From NCBI GenBank assembly GCA_002371315.1, contig DFHL01000121.1:424-20910 (forward strand): DNA of 20,487 nucleotides, read 5' to 3'. The position numbers and the translations under genes were made by a program. A model generated the notes under the pieces. That model had not been told where the DNA came from. It saw nothing but the letters and a program-made list of their open reading frames with translations, and did not search any database. Numbering within the stretch: the stretch's first letter is position 1; each line of letters starts with the position of its first letter. This document shows, one piece after another, positions 1 to 7,518 of this stretch. Source of the stretch: Bacteroidales bacterium UBA3724 (GTDB taxonomy: Bacteria > Bacteroidota > Bacteroidia > Bacteroidales > P3).

Positions 1-33
1 TACTGTACATATACTGTACATATACTGTACATA
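1..33. repeat. Three perfect 11-bp tandem repeats
   Basis: The unit tactgtacata occurs three times head to tail without mismatch and may continue beyond the left window edge. Each unit holds the self-complementary core TGTACA. The 11-bp period is about one helical turn, so all cores face the same side of the DNA. It could be an array of protein-binding sites or a simple slippage repeat; nothing here decides between them. Confidence 0.85.
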
Positions 34-91
34 TGACGGAGAAGGTACCCTAAAGCGTTGGTTTTGAACTGTTTCGAAGACCGTGATTTCC

Positions 92-108
92 ACAGTGTGT
101 CACACTGT
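92..108. promoter_or_regulatory. 17-bp palindrome, possible operator
   Basis: ACAGTGTG, one central T, then CACACTGT form a perfect inverted repeat with 8-bp arms. A one-base centre is too short for a stable RNA hairpin loop, which favours a dimeric DNA-binding site over a terminator. The arms resemble the general GTG/CAC-type half-sites of CRP/FNR-like or GntR-like regulators, but no regulator can be assigned. Confidence 0.4.
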
Positions 109-119
109 ATCAGGACGGC

Positions 120-136
120 GCACCGCGTGGCGGTGC
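120..136. other. GC-rich hairpin GCACCGC-GTG-GCGGTGC
   Basis: A perfect 7-bp GC-rich stem with a 3-nt loop. There is no T-run on either side, so it is not a standard intrinsic terminator. It lies between the palindrome at 92-108 and the terminator at 155-192, in a stretch without a gene. Role unknown. Confidence 0.4.
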
Positions 137-154
137 AGTTCACAACGCAAAGGG

Positions 155-192
155 AAAACAAAAAAGGGCTTCGACCGGCAGGTCAAAGCCCT
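155..192 (-). terminator. Intrinsic terminator facing left
   Basis: Read on the minus strand, this is an 11-bp stem with one mismatch (arms 181-191 and 166-176), a 4-nt loop at 177-180, and then a run of T residues with one G (complement of 155-165). Stem plus T-run is the classical intrinsic terminator. No plus-strand T-run follows the stem, so it acts leftwards. No minus-strand gene lies immediately upstream of it; the sequence to its right is the leader of a plus-strand lipoprotein gene, so it may stop antisense transcription. Confidence 0.6.
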
Positions 193-340
193 CAAATACA
201 TCTTGAAATTTGATTAAGCACGCCATCATAACGGCAGCAGGGAAAATTTATTTTGCGAAAATGCATTTTTTTGACTTTTTATGATTTCGGGCAATAAGTG
301 GGGCTTTGCGGCGTTATACCTTTTTACAACGAAAACGACG

Positions 341-2026
341 ATGATGCGACAGCGACACTTTGGAATCATTGCTTTAACGCTCTTTGCGCTGCTTGTGGGC
401 TGCGCCAAACAGGGGATGCCCGGCGGCGGCCCCAAGGACGTTGCACCGCCTGTGCAGCAGCGCGTTACGCCCGAAAGCCGCACGCTCGGCTTCGAGGGCA
501 ACCAGTTCTACATCGAGTTCGACGAATATGTGGTGCTGAAGGATGCCGAAAACAACGTACTGGTGTCGCCACCGATGAAGCAAAAGCCTGAATACAAGAC
601 CAAAGGGCGCGGCATACAGGTGCGCATCAAGGACACGCTGCAGCCCAACACGACCTACGTCTTCCAGTTCAAGGAGGCCATTGCCGACTTCAACGAGGGC
701 AACCTGCTGCCGTCGCTGGAATATGTCTTCTCGACGGGCAGCTACATCGACAGTATGACCATCGGCGGCCGCGCCACCGACGCCCTGAGCGGCGAGCCGC
801 GCGAGGAAGCGACCAGCGTATGGCTGCTCAGCGCCGGGCAGCGCGAGGCCCTGCTGCGCTCGCTGGCCGACACCGCCGTCCAGGCCCCGTCACCCACCTA
901 CGCCACCCGCTGCGACAAGCAGGGCAACTTCAGTTTCAACTACATACGCCCCGGCGAATACTACATCCTGGCCGTCGCCGACGAGGACAAGAATATGACC
1001 ATAGGCCCCGGCGAGGCTGTGGGCTTTCTGGACGCACCCGTCCCGAGCCGCCCGATGGCCGACAGCAGCGCCGCCGACACGACGCAGCCACGGCAGCAAG
1101 CCACGCCACAGACACAAATAAAAATCTTCGAGCCCAAAAACGACAAGCAGCGCGTAACCGGCAGCAACTTCACCGCCGAGGGCAAAGCCGTCATAACGAC
1201 GATGCTGCCGATGCTGGCGCCGACCCTGGAAAGCGGCGGCGAAAAAACCACCTACCGCCTCAACGCCACACGCGACACCCTGACGCTGTGGACCCTGCGC
1301 AAGGAATGCGACTCGCTGCAGCTGACGCTGCACGACGCCACGGGCCTGCAGGACACCCTGCGGCTGCGCTGGCGCCCCAAAAAAGGGCTTGGAGCGAAGG
1401 GACTGAAGAGCGACCAGAAGCTGAACTACAGCAAGCTGCCCTACTACGACACGCTGGCGCTGATGCTGCCGACACCGCTGGCCAGCTGGCAGCGCGCCGA
1501 CTCGGCAGTGAGGGTCATCCGGCTGAAGGACAGCAGCATAGCCTACTGTTCGCTGGTGCCCGACAGCGCCAGGATGCGCGCAACGGTCGACTACGCTTTC
1601 CAGCAGGGCGAAAAATACGGCGTCGCCATCCTGAAAGGGCATCTCCGAACGATCTACAATCAGGACAACGACTCGCTGAGCAGCAGCATCGAGGTGACGA
1701 AGGCCGAGGACTATGGCAACCTGCGGCTGACGCTGGGTGGCGACCCCGCGGCAGGCGAGGGCGGCGGCCTGATAGTGCAGCTGCTGGACGAGAAGGGCAA
1801 GGTGCTCGACAGCCGCCAGGCAGCGGCAGGCGAGCGGCTCGAATTCCTGAACCTCAAGCCCGCCAAGTACCGCCTGCGCGCCATTGCCGACAGCAACGGC
1901 AACGGCAAGTGGGACCCTGGCGACCTGCAGGCGCTGCGGCAGCCCGAAGCGGTGACCTACTACCCCAAGACGCTGGACGTCAGGGCCAACTGGGACTTTG
2001 ACGAGACTTTCAAAATCGGAAAATGA
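341..2026 (+). CDS. SbsA-Ig-like domain lipoprotein
   Basis: Predicted exported lipoprotein of 561 residues. The frame is open from an ATG at 281, but the ATG pair at 341/344 gives a clean signal peptide: charged MMRQRH, a hydrophobic stretch, then lipobox LVGC with Cys21 as the lipidation site. The mature N-terminus CAKQGMPGGGPKDVAPP is a hallmark of a Bacteroidota family with an N-terminal bacterial Ig-like (SbsA type) domain, here about residues 37-131. A beta-rich segment ends near residue 230, and a Thr/Gln/Pro-rich linker spans about 240-265. Two related Asp-rich loops of the form PxxYxLxAxADxDxN occur near 204-227 and 507-530; the second, DSNGNGKWDPGD, looks like a Ca-binding loop. It heads a tight gene run and ends 6 nt before the flippase. 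Its biochemical role is unknown; a structural or surface role in the outer membrane is inference. Confidence 0.85.
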   Translation: MMRQRHFGIIALTLFALLVGCAKQGMPGGGPKDVAPPVQQRVTPESRTLGFEGNQFYIEFDEYVVLKDAENNVLVSPPMKQKPEYKTKGRGIQVRIKDTLQPNTTYVFQFKEAIADFNEGNLLPSLEYVFSTGSYIDSMTIGGRATDALSGEPREEATSVWLLSAGQREALLRSLADTAVQAPSPTYATRCDKQGNFSFNYIRPGEYYILAVADEDKNMTIGPGEAVGFLDAPVPSRPMADSSAADTTQPRQQATPQTQIKIFEPKNDKQRVTGSNFTAEGKAVITTMLPMLAPTLESGGEKTTYRLNATRDTLTLWTLRKECDSLQLTLHDATGLQDTLRLRWRPKKGLGAKGLKSDQKLNYSKLPYYDTLALMLPTPLASWQRADSAVRVIRLKDSSIAYCSLVPDSARMRATVDYAFQQGEKYGVAILKGHLRTIYNQDNDSLSSSIEVTKAEDYGNLRLTLGGDPAAGEGGGLIVQLLDEKGKVLDSRQAAAGERLEFLNLKPAKYRLRAIADSNGNGKWDPGDLQALRQPEAVTYYPKTLDVRANWDFDETFKIGK

Positions 2027-2032
2027 CGCCGC

Positions 2033-3520
2033 GTGGAGAATGCTGACGGAAATATAAGGAAATCGCTGCTGTCGGGCCTGTTCTGGGTGCTGCTGGCCAA
2101 CCTGATAGTGAAGCCTTTCTGGCTTCTCGTCGTCGAGATGGGCGTGCAGAACCGCGTGGGGGCCGAGATGTACGGCTTCTATTTCGACATCTTCAGCATA
2201 TCGTACATTTTCAACATACTGCTCGACCTGGGCATCACCAACTTCAACACGCGCAACATAGCGCAGCACCCGGCGCTGATAAGCAAGCACCTGTCGGGTA
2301 TGCTGAGCATCAAGGTGATGCTGCTGGCGCTGTATGCCGTGGTGACCTTCAGCACCGGCGCCCTGCTGGGCTACGACAGCAGCCAGTTCCGCCTGTTGGG
2401 GTGGCTGACGCTGAACCAGTTCCTCAGTTCGCTGATACTCTATCTGCGCAGCAACTTCGAGGGGCTGCTGCTTTTCAAGTGGGACAGCCTGCTGAGCATC
2501 CTGGACCGCCTGCTGATGATTGCGATTTGCGGCCTGATGCTGTGGGCACCGCAGCTGACGCTGGGGGGCCGCCAGTTCACAATATTTCATTTCGTCTACG
2601 CCCAGACGGCGGCCTATGCCGCAACGGCACTCACGGCGCTGGCCGTGCTGGTGCGCCGGACGGGGCTGCGCCGCCTGCGCTGGGACAGGCCCTTCACCGT
2701 GGCCATCCTGAAGCAGAGCCTGCCCTTCGCCCTGCTGGTGCTGCTGATGGCCAGCTACAACCGGCTGGACCCCGTGATGCTGAAGCGCCTTTCGGCTGAC
2801 GGGATGGGCGACTTCAACGCCGGCATCTATGCCGGCGCCTTCCGCCTGCTGGATGCGCTGACGATGATTGTCTACCTCGTCTCGGTGCCGCTGCTGCCTA
2901 TTTTCTCGAAGCTGACCAAAGAGGCTGGCACCAAGAGCGATGCGACGCGGGAGGTGGGGTCGATTGCGCAGATGATGTTCTCGCTGGTGATGGTCTTTGC
3001 CATCGCCGCCGCCTGCGCGCTGTCGGCCTGCGGCGGAGAGCTGATGGAACTTTTCTACGACGACAACACGGCCGAGTATGCCGCCGTGTTCCGAATGCTG
3101 ATTTTCTGCATCATACCCATCTCGGCCACCTACGTCTTCGGCACCCTGCTGACCGCCGCCGGACGGCTGCGCCAGCTGAATCTGTTTGCCGCCCTGTCGC
3201 TGGCGCTGAACCTGGGTGTCAACGCGTTGTGCATACCGCGATGGGGTGCCGTGGGCAGCGCCTGGGCAGCCATAGCGGCCCAGAGTTTTATGGCCGTTGC
3301 CGAGATTGCGGCGGCGATAAAGATTTTTAGGCTAAAACCTTCGCCGTCGTACATACTAAAACTGGTACTGTTTACGTTAATCATTATCGGATGCACTATG
3401 TGCACGCCGCACCTGCTGTGGTGGGCAAAGCTTGCCGCCACAACCGCCGTGGCAATAGCCACAGCCCTAATATTGAAACTGTTGAATTTGAAAGAAATAA
3501 TAAAAGCAATAACCGATTAG
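2033..3520 (+). CDS. Wzx-type polysaccharide flippase
   Basis: Polytopic inner-membrane protein of 495 residues in the MOP (MATE/MviN/Wzx) superfamily. These proteins move lipid-linked oligosaccharides across the inner membrane for O-antigen, capsule or exopolysaccharide assembly. About 12-14 hydrophobic segments alternate with short basic loops. The N-terminal stretch IRKSLLSGLFWVLLANLIVKPFW and the later SLPFALLVLLMASYNRLDPVML resemble this family. The start is a GTG at 2033, 6 nt after the preceding stop, with no in-frame ATG until about residue 37, so translational coupling is likely. The last 60 or so codons are clearly more AT-rich than the body of the gene. No glycosyltransferase lies beside it, so the substrate cannot be named. 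A lipid II flippase of the MurJ type is less likely given the overall resemblance to polysaccharide flippases. Confidence 0.8.
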   Translation: MENADGNIRKSLLSGLFWVLLANLIVKPFWLLVVEMGVQNRVGAEMYGFYFDIFSISYIFNILLDLGITNFNTRNIAQHPALISKHLSGMLSIKVMLLALYAVVTFSTGALLGYDSSQFRLLGWLTLNQFLSSLILYLRSNFEGLLLFKWDSLLSILDRLLMIAICGLMLWAPQLTLGGRQFTIFHFVYAQTAAYAATALTALAVLVRRTGLRRLRWDRPFTVAILKQSLPFALLVLLMASYNRLDPVMLKRLSADGMGDFNAGIYAGAFRLLDALTMIVYLVSVPLLPIFSKLTKEAGTKSDATREVGSIAQMMFSLVMVFAIAAACALSACGGELMELFYDDNTAEYAAVFRMLIFCIIPISATYVFGTLLTAAGRLRQLNLFAALSLALNLGVNALCIPRWGAVGSAWAAIAAQSFMAVAEIAAAIKIFRLKPSPSYILKLVLFTLIIIGCTMCTPHLLWWAKLAATTAVAIATALILKLLNLKEIIKAITD

Positions 3521-3543
3521 AACATAAAAAATCAGAAAAAAAG

Positions 3544-4428
3544 ATGAAAAAAGCATACGTATTCCCCGGTCAGGGAGCCCAGTTCGTAGGAATGGGCAAA
3601 GACCTCTATGACAACAACAAGCAGTGCCGCGATATGTTCGAGACGGCCAACGACATCATCGGATTCCGCATCACCGACCTGATGTTTGCCGGCACCCCCG
3701 AGGACCTGAAGCAGACCAAGGTGACGCAGCCCGCCATCTTCCTGCATTCCACCATCTTGGCAGCCTTTATGGGCGAGCAGTTCCAGCCCTCGATGGTCGG
3801 TGGCCACTCGCTGGGCGAGTTTTCGGCCCTGGTGGCCGCCAAGGCTATGAGCTTTGAGGACGGTCTGCGCCTGGTCGTTGCCCGCGCCAACGCTATGCAG
3901 AAATGCTGCGAGGCCCATCCGTCGACGATGGCTGCCGTGCTGAAGCTTGACGACAAGACGGTGGAGGACATCTGCGCCTCGATAGAAGGCGAGGTGGTGG
4001 TTGCCGCCAACTACAACTGCCCGGGCCAGCTGGTGATCAGCGGCACGGTGGAAGGCGTAAACCAGGCCTGCGAGAAGGTGAAGGAAGCCAAAGGCCGCGC
4101 CCTGCCGCTGGCGGTGGGCGGAGCATTCCATTCGCCACTGATGGAGCCGGCCCGCATCGAGCTGAGCGCCGCCATCGAGAAGACCAGGTTCAGCGAGCCC
4201 ATCTGCCCCTGCTACCAGAACGTCAACGCGCTGCCCGTCAGCGACCCCGAGCAGATCAAGGCCAACCTGAACAAGCAGCTGACCTCGCCGGTGCGCTGGA
4301 CGGCCACGGTGCAGAATATGCTGAAAGACGGCGCCGAAGAGTTCATCGAGGTAGGTCCAGGCACGGCCCTGCAGGGAATGATCAAGCGCGTCGACGCCAA
4401 CGCCAACGCACATTCGGTTGAAATGTAA
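3544..4428 (+). CDS. fabD: Malonyl-CoA:ACP transacylase FabD
   Basis: Cytoplasmic acyltransferase of 294 residues that moves malonyl from CoA to acyl carrier protein, supplying the extender unit for type II fatty acid synthesis. The N-terminal FPGQGAQ loop (residues 7-13) provides the oxyanion hole. The nucleophile is Ser89 in GHSLGEFSAL. Arg114 in VARANAMQ binds the malonyl carboxylate, and His197 in GAFHSPLM is the catalytic partner. Length matches the family. The frame is open upstream to 3391, but the ATG at 3544 gives the canonical start MKKAYVFPGQG and lies just past the flippase stop at 3520. It is followed after 22 nt by a PspC-domain gene. There are no neighbouring fab genes, so it is a stand-alone copy in an envelope-gene run. 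Confidence 0.97.
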   Translation: MKKAYVFPGQGAQFVGMGKDLYDNNKQCRDMFETANDIIGFRITDLMFAGTPEDLKQTKVTQPAIFLHSTILAAFMGEQFQPSMVGGHSLGEFSALVAAKAMSFEDGLRLVVARANAMQKCCEAHPSTMAAVLKLDDKTVEDICASIEGEVVVAANYNCPGQLVISGTVEGVNQACEKVKEAKGRALPLAVGGAFHSPLMEPARIELSAAIEKTRFSEPICPCYQNVNALPVSDPEQIKANLNKQLTSPVRWTATVQNMLKDGAEEFIEVGPGTALQGMIKRVDANANAHSVEM

Positions 4429-4450
4429 GACTTGCCTATTGCATTGAATT

Positions 4451-4660
4451 ATGGACAACAACGGATATAAAAAGCTGACCCGCAGCACCAGCGACCGCAG
4501 GATCGCTGGTGTCTGTGGCGGTCTGGCGGAGTATTTGAATATCGACCCCACGGTGGTGCGCATCATTTTCCTGCTTGCGCTGATTTGCGGCACCCTGGGT
4601 TTCTGGGCCTACATCATTGTGTGGATTTGCGCACCCGAAGACAATTTGCTAAACCAATAA
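4451..4660 (+). CDS. PspC-domain membrane protein
   Basis: Small protein of 69 residues that is almost entirely one PspC domain. The signature SDRRIAGVCGGLAEYLNIDP (residues 14-33) is followed by a hydrophobic span, about residues 36-60, ending IIVWICAPED. PspC proteins are inner-membrane sensors or partners in phage-shock-type envelope stress responses; in Bacteroidota, stand-alone mini-PspC proteins are common and mostly uncharacterised. It lies 22 nt after fabD and 10 nt before tatA, so it is probably cotranscribed with the Tat genes. A link between membrane stress and Tat translocation is inference from position only. Confidence 0.9.
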   Translation: MDNNGYKKLTRSTSDRRIAGVCGGLAEYLNIDPTVVRIIFLLALICGTLGFWAYIIVWICAPEDNLLNQ

Positions 4661-4670
4661 CAACAATATT

Positions 4671-4874
4671 ATGATACTGTTAAACTTAGGCGCAACCGAG
4701 ATAGGACTCATCGTCCTTGTTGTCCTCATATTGTTTGGCGGCAAGAAGATTCCCGAACTGATGAAGGGACTTGGCAAGGGCGTCAAGGAATACAAGAACG
4801 CCGTAAACAGTGTAGAGGACGAAATAAAGTCGGCCACAAGCAACGACGAGGCAAAAAAGGACGACAAAGCATAA
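4671..4874 (+). CDS. tatA: Sec-independent translocase subunit TatA
   Basis: Tat pore subunit of 67 residues. It has a short N-terminal membrane helix (about 5-22), the FGGKKIPEL hinge, and an amphipathic helix LMKGLGKGVKEYKNAV lying along the membrane, then a charged disordered tail. FG plus KKIPEL is the TatA/TatE signature. TatA multimers form the channel that passes folded proteins bearing twin-arginine signals. tatC follows after 9 nt. No tatB is seen nearby; many bacteria with minimal Tat systems use a single bifunctional TatA, and that is likely here. Confidence 0.95.
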   Translation: MILLNLGATEIGLIVLVVLILFGGKKIPELMKGLGKGVKEYKNAVNSVEDEIKSATSNDEAKKDDKA

Positions 4875-4883
4875 TCTCAGCCG

Positions 4884-5672
4884 ATGAACTTTTGGGGACA
4901 CGTCGAGGTTCTGCGATGGGTGCTGATACGGTGCCTGGTCGTGGTTTTTGGCCTGGCCGTCGCCGTGTTCTGCTTCAAGGATTTTGTCTTTGACGGCATC
5001 ATCTTTGCGCCATCGAGGGCCGACTTTGTCACCTACCGGCTGATGGCGCGCCTGGGCGAGCTGACCGGCATTGAGGGGCTGAGCCCCCAACTTGGCGGCA
5101 TCGATATGATAAACATCAACCTTGCCGCACAGCTGATGACCCACCTGCGCGTTTCGTTCTATCTGGCCGCCATCGTGGCGATGCCATACATCATTATGGA
5201 GATGTGGCTCTTCGTGAAGCCTGCGCTGTATCGCCGCGAGCAGCGTCCCGCACGCTTCGCGATTGTGGCCTTTTTCTTTCAGTTTTTCCTCGGCCTGGCG
5301 CTGGCATACTATATTATCTTTCCGGTGACGTTCAATTTCCTGGCGAACTACCAGGTCAGCGAAAGCATTGCAAACCAGATATCGATGAGCTCGTACATCG
5401 GCACCTTCCTTGGGCTGATGCTGACAATGGGCATAGTGTTTGAAATGCCGATTGTGGCATATTTCTTTGCCAAAATCGGCATTCTGCAATCGTCGTTCCT
5501 GAAACGCTACCGCAAGGTGGCTTTTGTGGCCGTGCTGGTCTTGGCGGCGTTCATCACGCCCTCGACCGATGTGTTCACGATGGGCATTGTGGCGTTGCCG
5601 CTCTATCTGCTTTATGAGTTTTCGCGCGTGGTTGTGAGCCGCGTCGAACGGAGAGCAGAGGTGGAAGGCTAA
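4884..5672 (+). CDS. tatC: Sec-independent translocase subunit TatC
   Basis: Polytopic receptor of 262 residues that binds twin-arginine signal peptides and recruits TatA. Six hydrophobic segments are visible. The N-terminal cytoplasmic start MNFWGHVEVLRW corresponds to the family HLxELR motif. The first cytoplasmic loop MWLFVKPALYRREQR keeps the conserved Phe and the Glu that matches E. coli Glu103. FITPSTDVFTM is the conserved segment before the last helices. The position matching E. coli Glu15 appears to be Val9, although Glu8 sits next to it. The start is the ATG right after tatA and gives the expected short N-terminus. Its stop codon overlaps the stop codon of lptB on the other strand. 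Confidence 0.95.
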   Translation: MNFWGHVEVLRWVLIRCLVVVFGLAVAVFCFKDFVFDGIIFAPSRADFVTYRLMARLGELTGIEGLSPQLGGIDMININLAAQLMTHLRVSFYLAAIVAMPYIIMEMWLFVKPALYRREQRPARFAIVAFFFQFFLGLALAYYIIFPVTFNFLANYQVSESIANQISMSSYIGTFLGLMLTMGIVFEMPIVAYFFAKIGILQSSFLKRYRKVAFVAVLVLAAFITPSTDVFTMGIVALPLYLLYEFSRVVVSRVERRAEVEG

Positions 5673-6418
5673 ATCGCCTTAACCTGCTTTTTGCCAGTCC
5701 ACAAGAAATCGCGTCCAAGGTATTTTTCCCTCACATCGGGGTCGTTGGCCATAACCTCGGGTTCGCCTTCGTGCAGCACGCTGCCTTCGTAGAGCAGGTA
5801 GGCATAGTCCGTGATGCGCAGCGTCTCGTTGACGTTGTGGTCGGTGATAAGGATGCCTATATTCTTGTATTTAAGGTGCGCAACGATGTCCTGGATATCC
5901 TGGACAGCGATGGGGTCGACGCCGGCAAAGGGCTCGTCGAGGAGCAGGAAACTGGGGTTGGTGGCCAAGGCGCGGGCAATCTCCGTGCGACGGCGTTCGC
6001 CACCGCTGAGCTGGATGCCCTTGCTGTCCTTGATGCGCCGCAGGCCGAACTCGTCGAGCAGGCTGTTGAGCTTGGCTTCACGCTGCCCACGGTCCATATC
6101 GGGCTGGAATTCGAGAACCGACATTATGTTTTCGGCCACAGTCATCTGGCGGAACACCGAGGCCTCCTGGGCCAGATAGCCCACGCCCATCTGCGCGCGG
6201 CGGTACATAGGCAGGTCGGTGATGTCGCGGTCGTCGATAAAGACGCGCCCGCCATTGGGTTTGATGATGCCGACAATCATATAGAAAGTCGTCGTTTTGC
6301 CGGCGCCGTTAGGGCCCAGCAGACCGACAATCTGTCCCTGTTTGACACCGACCGAAACGCCCTTGACGACGGTGCGCTGGCGGTATTTTTTCACTACCAA
6401 TTCTGTTCTAAGTTCCAT
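5669..6418 (-). CDS. lptB: LPS export ABC transporter ATPase LptB
   Basis: ATPase of 249 residues that powers LptB2FG extraction of lipopolysaccharide from the inner membrane toward the Lpt bridge. The ABC motifs are complete: Walker A GPNGAGKT (35-42), Q-loop Gln84, signature LSGGE (137-141), Walker B LLLDEP (158-163) with catalytic Glu162, and switch His194 in ITDHNV. YLAQEASVFRQMTV and DEPFAGVDPIAV are close to E. coli LptB and separate it from amino-acid transporter ATPases such as LivF. It lies 25 nt after kdsD on the same strand, giving an LPS-biosynthesis pair that recalls the E. coli kdsD-kdsC-lptCAB order. It ends tail to tail with tatC, with no room for a terminator. Confidence 0.95.
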   Translation of the reverse strand: MELRTELVVKKYRQRTVVKGVSVGVKQGQIVGLLGPNGAGKTTTFYMIVGIIKPNGGRVFIDDRDITDLPMYRRAQMGVGYLAQEASVFRQMTVAENIMSVLEFQPDMDRGQREAKLNSLLDEFGLRRIKDSKGIQLSGGERRRTEIARALATNPSFLLLDEPFAGVDPIAVQDIQDIVAHLKYKNIGILITDHNVNETLRITDYAYLLYEGSVLHEGEPEVMANDPDVREKYLGRDFLWTGKKQVKAI

Positions 6419-6443
6419 AAATATAGAGAATTGTCGTTGACCA

Positions 6444-7424
6444 TCAGATTATGCCTTCGCGAAGTATATCGTGGATGTGGAGCACGCCCAGATAGCGCCC
6501 TTCGTCGGAGACGATGAGCTGCGTTATCGAGTTGGCGCGCATTATATTCAATGCCTTGACGGCATATTCGTGAGACGGCACAGTTTTGGGGTTGGGCGTC
6601 ATAATGTCCGACGCTCTGAGCTTGTCGGGGTCCGGGTGTTCTTCCATCATCCGACGCAGGTCGCCATCGCAGATGATGCCCAAGATCTTCTCGTTGCCGT
6701 CGCCATCCTTGTCGGTCACCACCGTGCAGCCCAGCCGCTTGGAGGTCATTTCAAGAATCGTTTCGCGCAGCGACGTGTCGGGATGGACCACCGGCCGCTC
6801 GTTCTCGCGGTAGAGGTCGTCGACGCGCATATACAGTTTTTTCCCAAGCGCGCCGCCGGGATGGAAACGAGCAAAGTCGCGCGCCGAGAAGTTGCGGCAT
6901 TCCATCAGAGCCACAGCCAGCGCGTCGCCCATCACCAACTGGGCTGTGGTCGACGACGTGGGTGCCAGATTGTTGGGGCAGGCCTCGCGATCGACGGTGG
7001 CATTGAGCACGATGTCGGCCTGCGAAGCAAGGAACGAATCAGTGTTGCCCACAAGGGCGATCAGCGTGTTGCTGAAGTCCTTGAGCAGAGGGACAAGTAC
7101 CTTGATTTCAGGAGTGTCGCCACTTTTGGAGATGCACATCACCACATCCTCTTTCTGCACGATGCCCAGGTCGCCGTGTATGGCGTCGGCGGCGTGCATA
7201 AAGATTGCCGGCGTGCCCGTCGAGTTGAACGTGGAAACAATTTTTGTAGCTATGTTTGCACTCTTTCCGATGCCCGTAATAATGACGCGTCCTTTTGTCA
7301 AAAAAAGCGTTTCTACAGCCTTGACAAAAGCGTCGTCTATGTTTGAAGCCATCTGTTCGATAGCTTTTTTTTCATCTTCAATTACTTGATATGCAATATT
7401 TTTTATCTCTTCAGGGGTTCTCAA
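6444..7424 (-). CDS. kdsD: Arabinose-5-phosphate isomerase, SIS plus two CBS domains
   Basis: KpsF/GutQ/KdsD family enzyme of 326 residues, interconverting ribulose 5-phosphate and arabinose 5-phosphate, the first step toward the Kdo sugar of LPS. An N-terminal SIS domain (about 35-190) carries GIGKSANIATK (51-61), the STGTPAIFMHAADAIHGDLG block, SKSGDTPEI and the HPGGALGKKL segment with His188. Two CBS domains fill about 200-262 and 268-326 and are likely regulatory. The first codon is TTG at 7424: the frame runs upstream to a stop at 7473-7475 without an ATG, and the first internal ATG (residue 26) would cut into the N-terminal helix. It is cotranscribed with lptB and divergent from recQ. 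Confidence 0.93.
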   Translation of the reverse strand: MRTPEEIKNIAYQVIEDEKKAIEQMASNIDDAFVKAVETLFLTKGRVIITGIGKSANIATKIVSTFNSTGTPAIFMHAADAIHGDLGIVQKEDVVMCISKSGDTPEIKVLVPLLKDFSNTLIALVGNTDSFLASQADIVLNATVDREACPNNLAPTSSTTAQLVMGDALAVALMECRNFSARDFARFHPGGALGKKLYMRVDDLYRENERPVVHPDTSLRETILEMTSKRLGCTVVTDKDGDGNEKILGIICDGDLRRMMEEHPDPDKLRASDIMTPNPKTVPSHEYAVKALNIMRANSITQLIVSDEGRYLGVLHIHDILREGII

Positions 7425-7436
7425 TTCAAAAAATAT

Positions 7437-7467
7437 TTTGTGGTTTTGAAAAAAAAATGTAACTTTG
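7437..7467 (+). promoter_or_regulatory. Bacteroidota promoter for recQ
   Basis: TTTG at 7437-7440, a 19-bp spacer, and TAACTTTG at 7460-7467 match the Bacteroidota consensus TTTG-N19-TAnnTTTG recognised by the primary sigma factor (SigA/sigma-ABfr). Transcription would start a few bases after 7467, leaving a leader of roughly 45 nt before the recQ ATG. No equally good promoter is visible for the divergent kdsD gene. Confidence 0.8.
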
Positions 7468-7518
7468 TAAAACTATTATCAACGACTATTAACGCTCGAA
7501 TTGCAAAAAAAGTATTTG

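Noticed and set aside
890..2590. A 566-codon minus-strand frame across the lipoprotein and flippase genes
   Set aside because: Antisense shadow in GC-rich DNA; it cuts across two real genes and has no recognisable domain.
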